Source: an uncultured Mailhella sp. (GTDB lineage Bacteria > Desulfobacterota > Desulfovibrionia > Desulfovibrionales > Desulfovibrionaceae). Taken from it: a stretch of DNA of 64,000 bases. The notes below the pieces were generated by a model. The model was not told the DNA's origin. It saw nothing but the letters and a program-made list of their open reading frames with translations, and did not search any database. Each line of letters starts with the position of its first letter. The stretch's first letter is position 1. Both the position numbers and the translations under genes were made by a program. Where the stretch lies: positions 120,219-184,218 of the forward strand of contig CALUUX010000003.1 in assembly GCA_944324085.1 (NCBI GenBank), given 5' to 3'. Positions 63,891 to 64,000 of the stretch are shown here, piece by piece.

Positions 63891-64000
63891 TAATTGCCAA
63901 AAGGGTAAAAAGTTCTTATTGTCGGCATAGGGAGGATGCCATGAAGGAACTTTTTTATCTTTCTCATGAACAGATTGCTCGTATCAAACGCTACTTTCCT
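63890..64000 (+). mobile_element. Left part of an IS5-type insertion sequence
   Basis: Begins near 63890-63905 and runs off the window. Only the leader and the first 20 codons of the transposase are seen, so the terminal repeat and the target duplication could not be established. Confidence 0.6.
63941..64000 (+). CDS. IS5-family transposase, N-terminal fragment
   Basis: The 20 visible codons begin MKELFYLSHEQIARIKRYFP, the typical start of IS5-group transposases ('L-x-x-E-Q-x-x-R-I...F'). GGGAGG precedes the ATG by good spacing. It continues past the window, so the DDE residues are not seen. Confidence 0.75.
   Translation, partial: MKELFYLSHEQIARIKRYFP

Overview
The window is a stretch of bacterial chromosome. 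It is GC-rich, apart from a few clearly AT-rich islands. Most likely it comes from a member of the Desulfovibrionaceae (Desulfobacterota, formerly Deltaproteobacteria); this is inferred from gene content, not from a marker-gene comparison. Supporting features are the siroheme-dependent Ahb haem pathway (AhbC, HemB, AhbD and an AhbA/B-type siroheme decarboxylase), a large Desulfovibrio-style outer-membrane porin, spermidine synthesis through carboxyspermidine (SpeA, carboxy(nor)spermidine dehydrogenase, NspC), and a tripartite tricarboxylate transporter.

Layout. 1-5 kb: tail of a GH3 glycosidase, a DUF3298-type secreted protein, Tag, an MFS transporter and the porin with a very AT-rich leader. 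5-10 kb: the polyamine cluster (speA, dehydrogenase, slyX, nspC). 10-17 kb: dinB, two glycosyltransferases and the dTDP-L-rhamnose genes (rfbA, rfbC, rfbD, rfbB). 18-24 kb: rlpA divergent from secA, a GNAT acetyltransferase and pyrG. 24-32 kb: a DUF169 protein and the Ahb haem cluster, split by an AT-rich BglII-type restriction-modification pair and an AEC permease. 32-37 kb: mnmA, a lipoprotein, rpsF-rpsR-rplI-dnaB and a LysR regulator. 38-43.5 kb: a hydroxyacid module (LarA-type racemase, TctB, TctA, TctC, malic enzyme). 43.7-47.8 kb: KtrB/KtrA potassium uptake, then a PadR-radical SAM fusion with a cysteine-rich C_GCAxxG_C_C protein. 47.8-54 kb: AddB/AddA-type recombination nuclease. 54-61.5 kb: pfkA, hpf, plsY, an ArnT-like membrane glycosyltransferase, a GH13-like lipoprotein and a small winged-helix protein. 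61.6-64 kb: the end of an integrative element (tyrosine integrase plus a run of tiny genes) followed by the start of an IS5-type transposase.

How the genes work together. HemB makes porphobilinogen at the start of tetrapyrrole synthesis, and the AhbA/B-type enzyme, AhbC and AhbD convert siroheme to haem b. The hydroxyacid module would import a C4 or related hydroxy-acid, possibly racemise it with the nickel-pincer LarA homologue, and oxidise L-malate to pyruvate; however, both its binding protein (A8 tract) and its malic enzyme (C6 tract) are frameshifted in this sequence. The most unusual gene is the one at 45.9 kb, where a PadR-type winged helix is fused in frame to a BioB-like radical SAM domain. 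It is preceded by a dyad over a -10-like hexamer and followed by a ten-cysteine redox-type protein.

Limits: everything is read by eye from the sequence. No similarity search, structure prediction or folding calculation was run. Family names rest on recognised motifs, and pairwise identities are not given.
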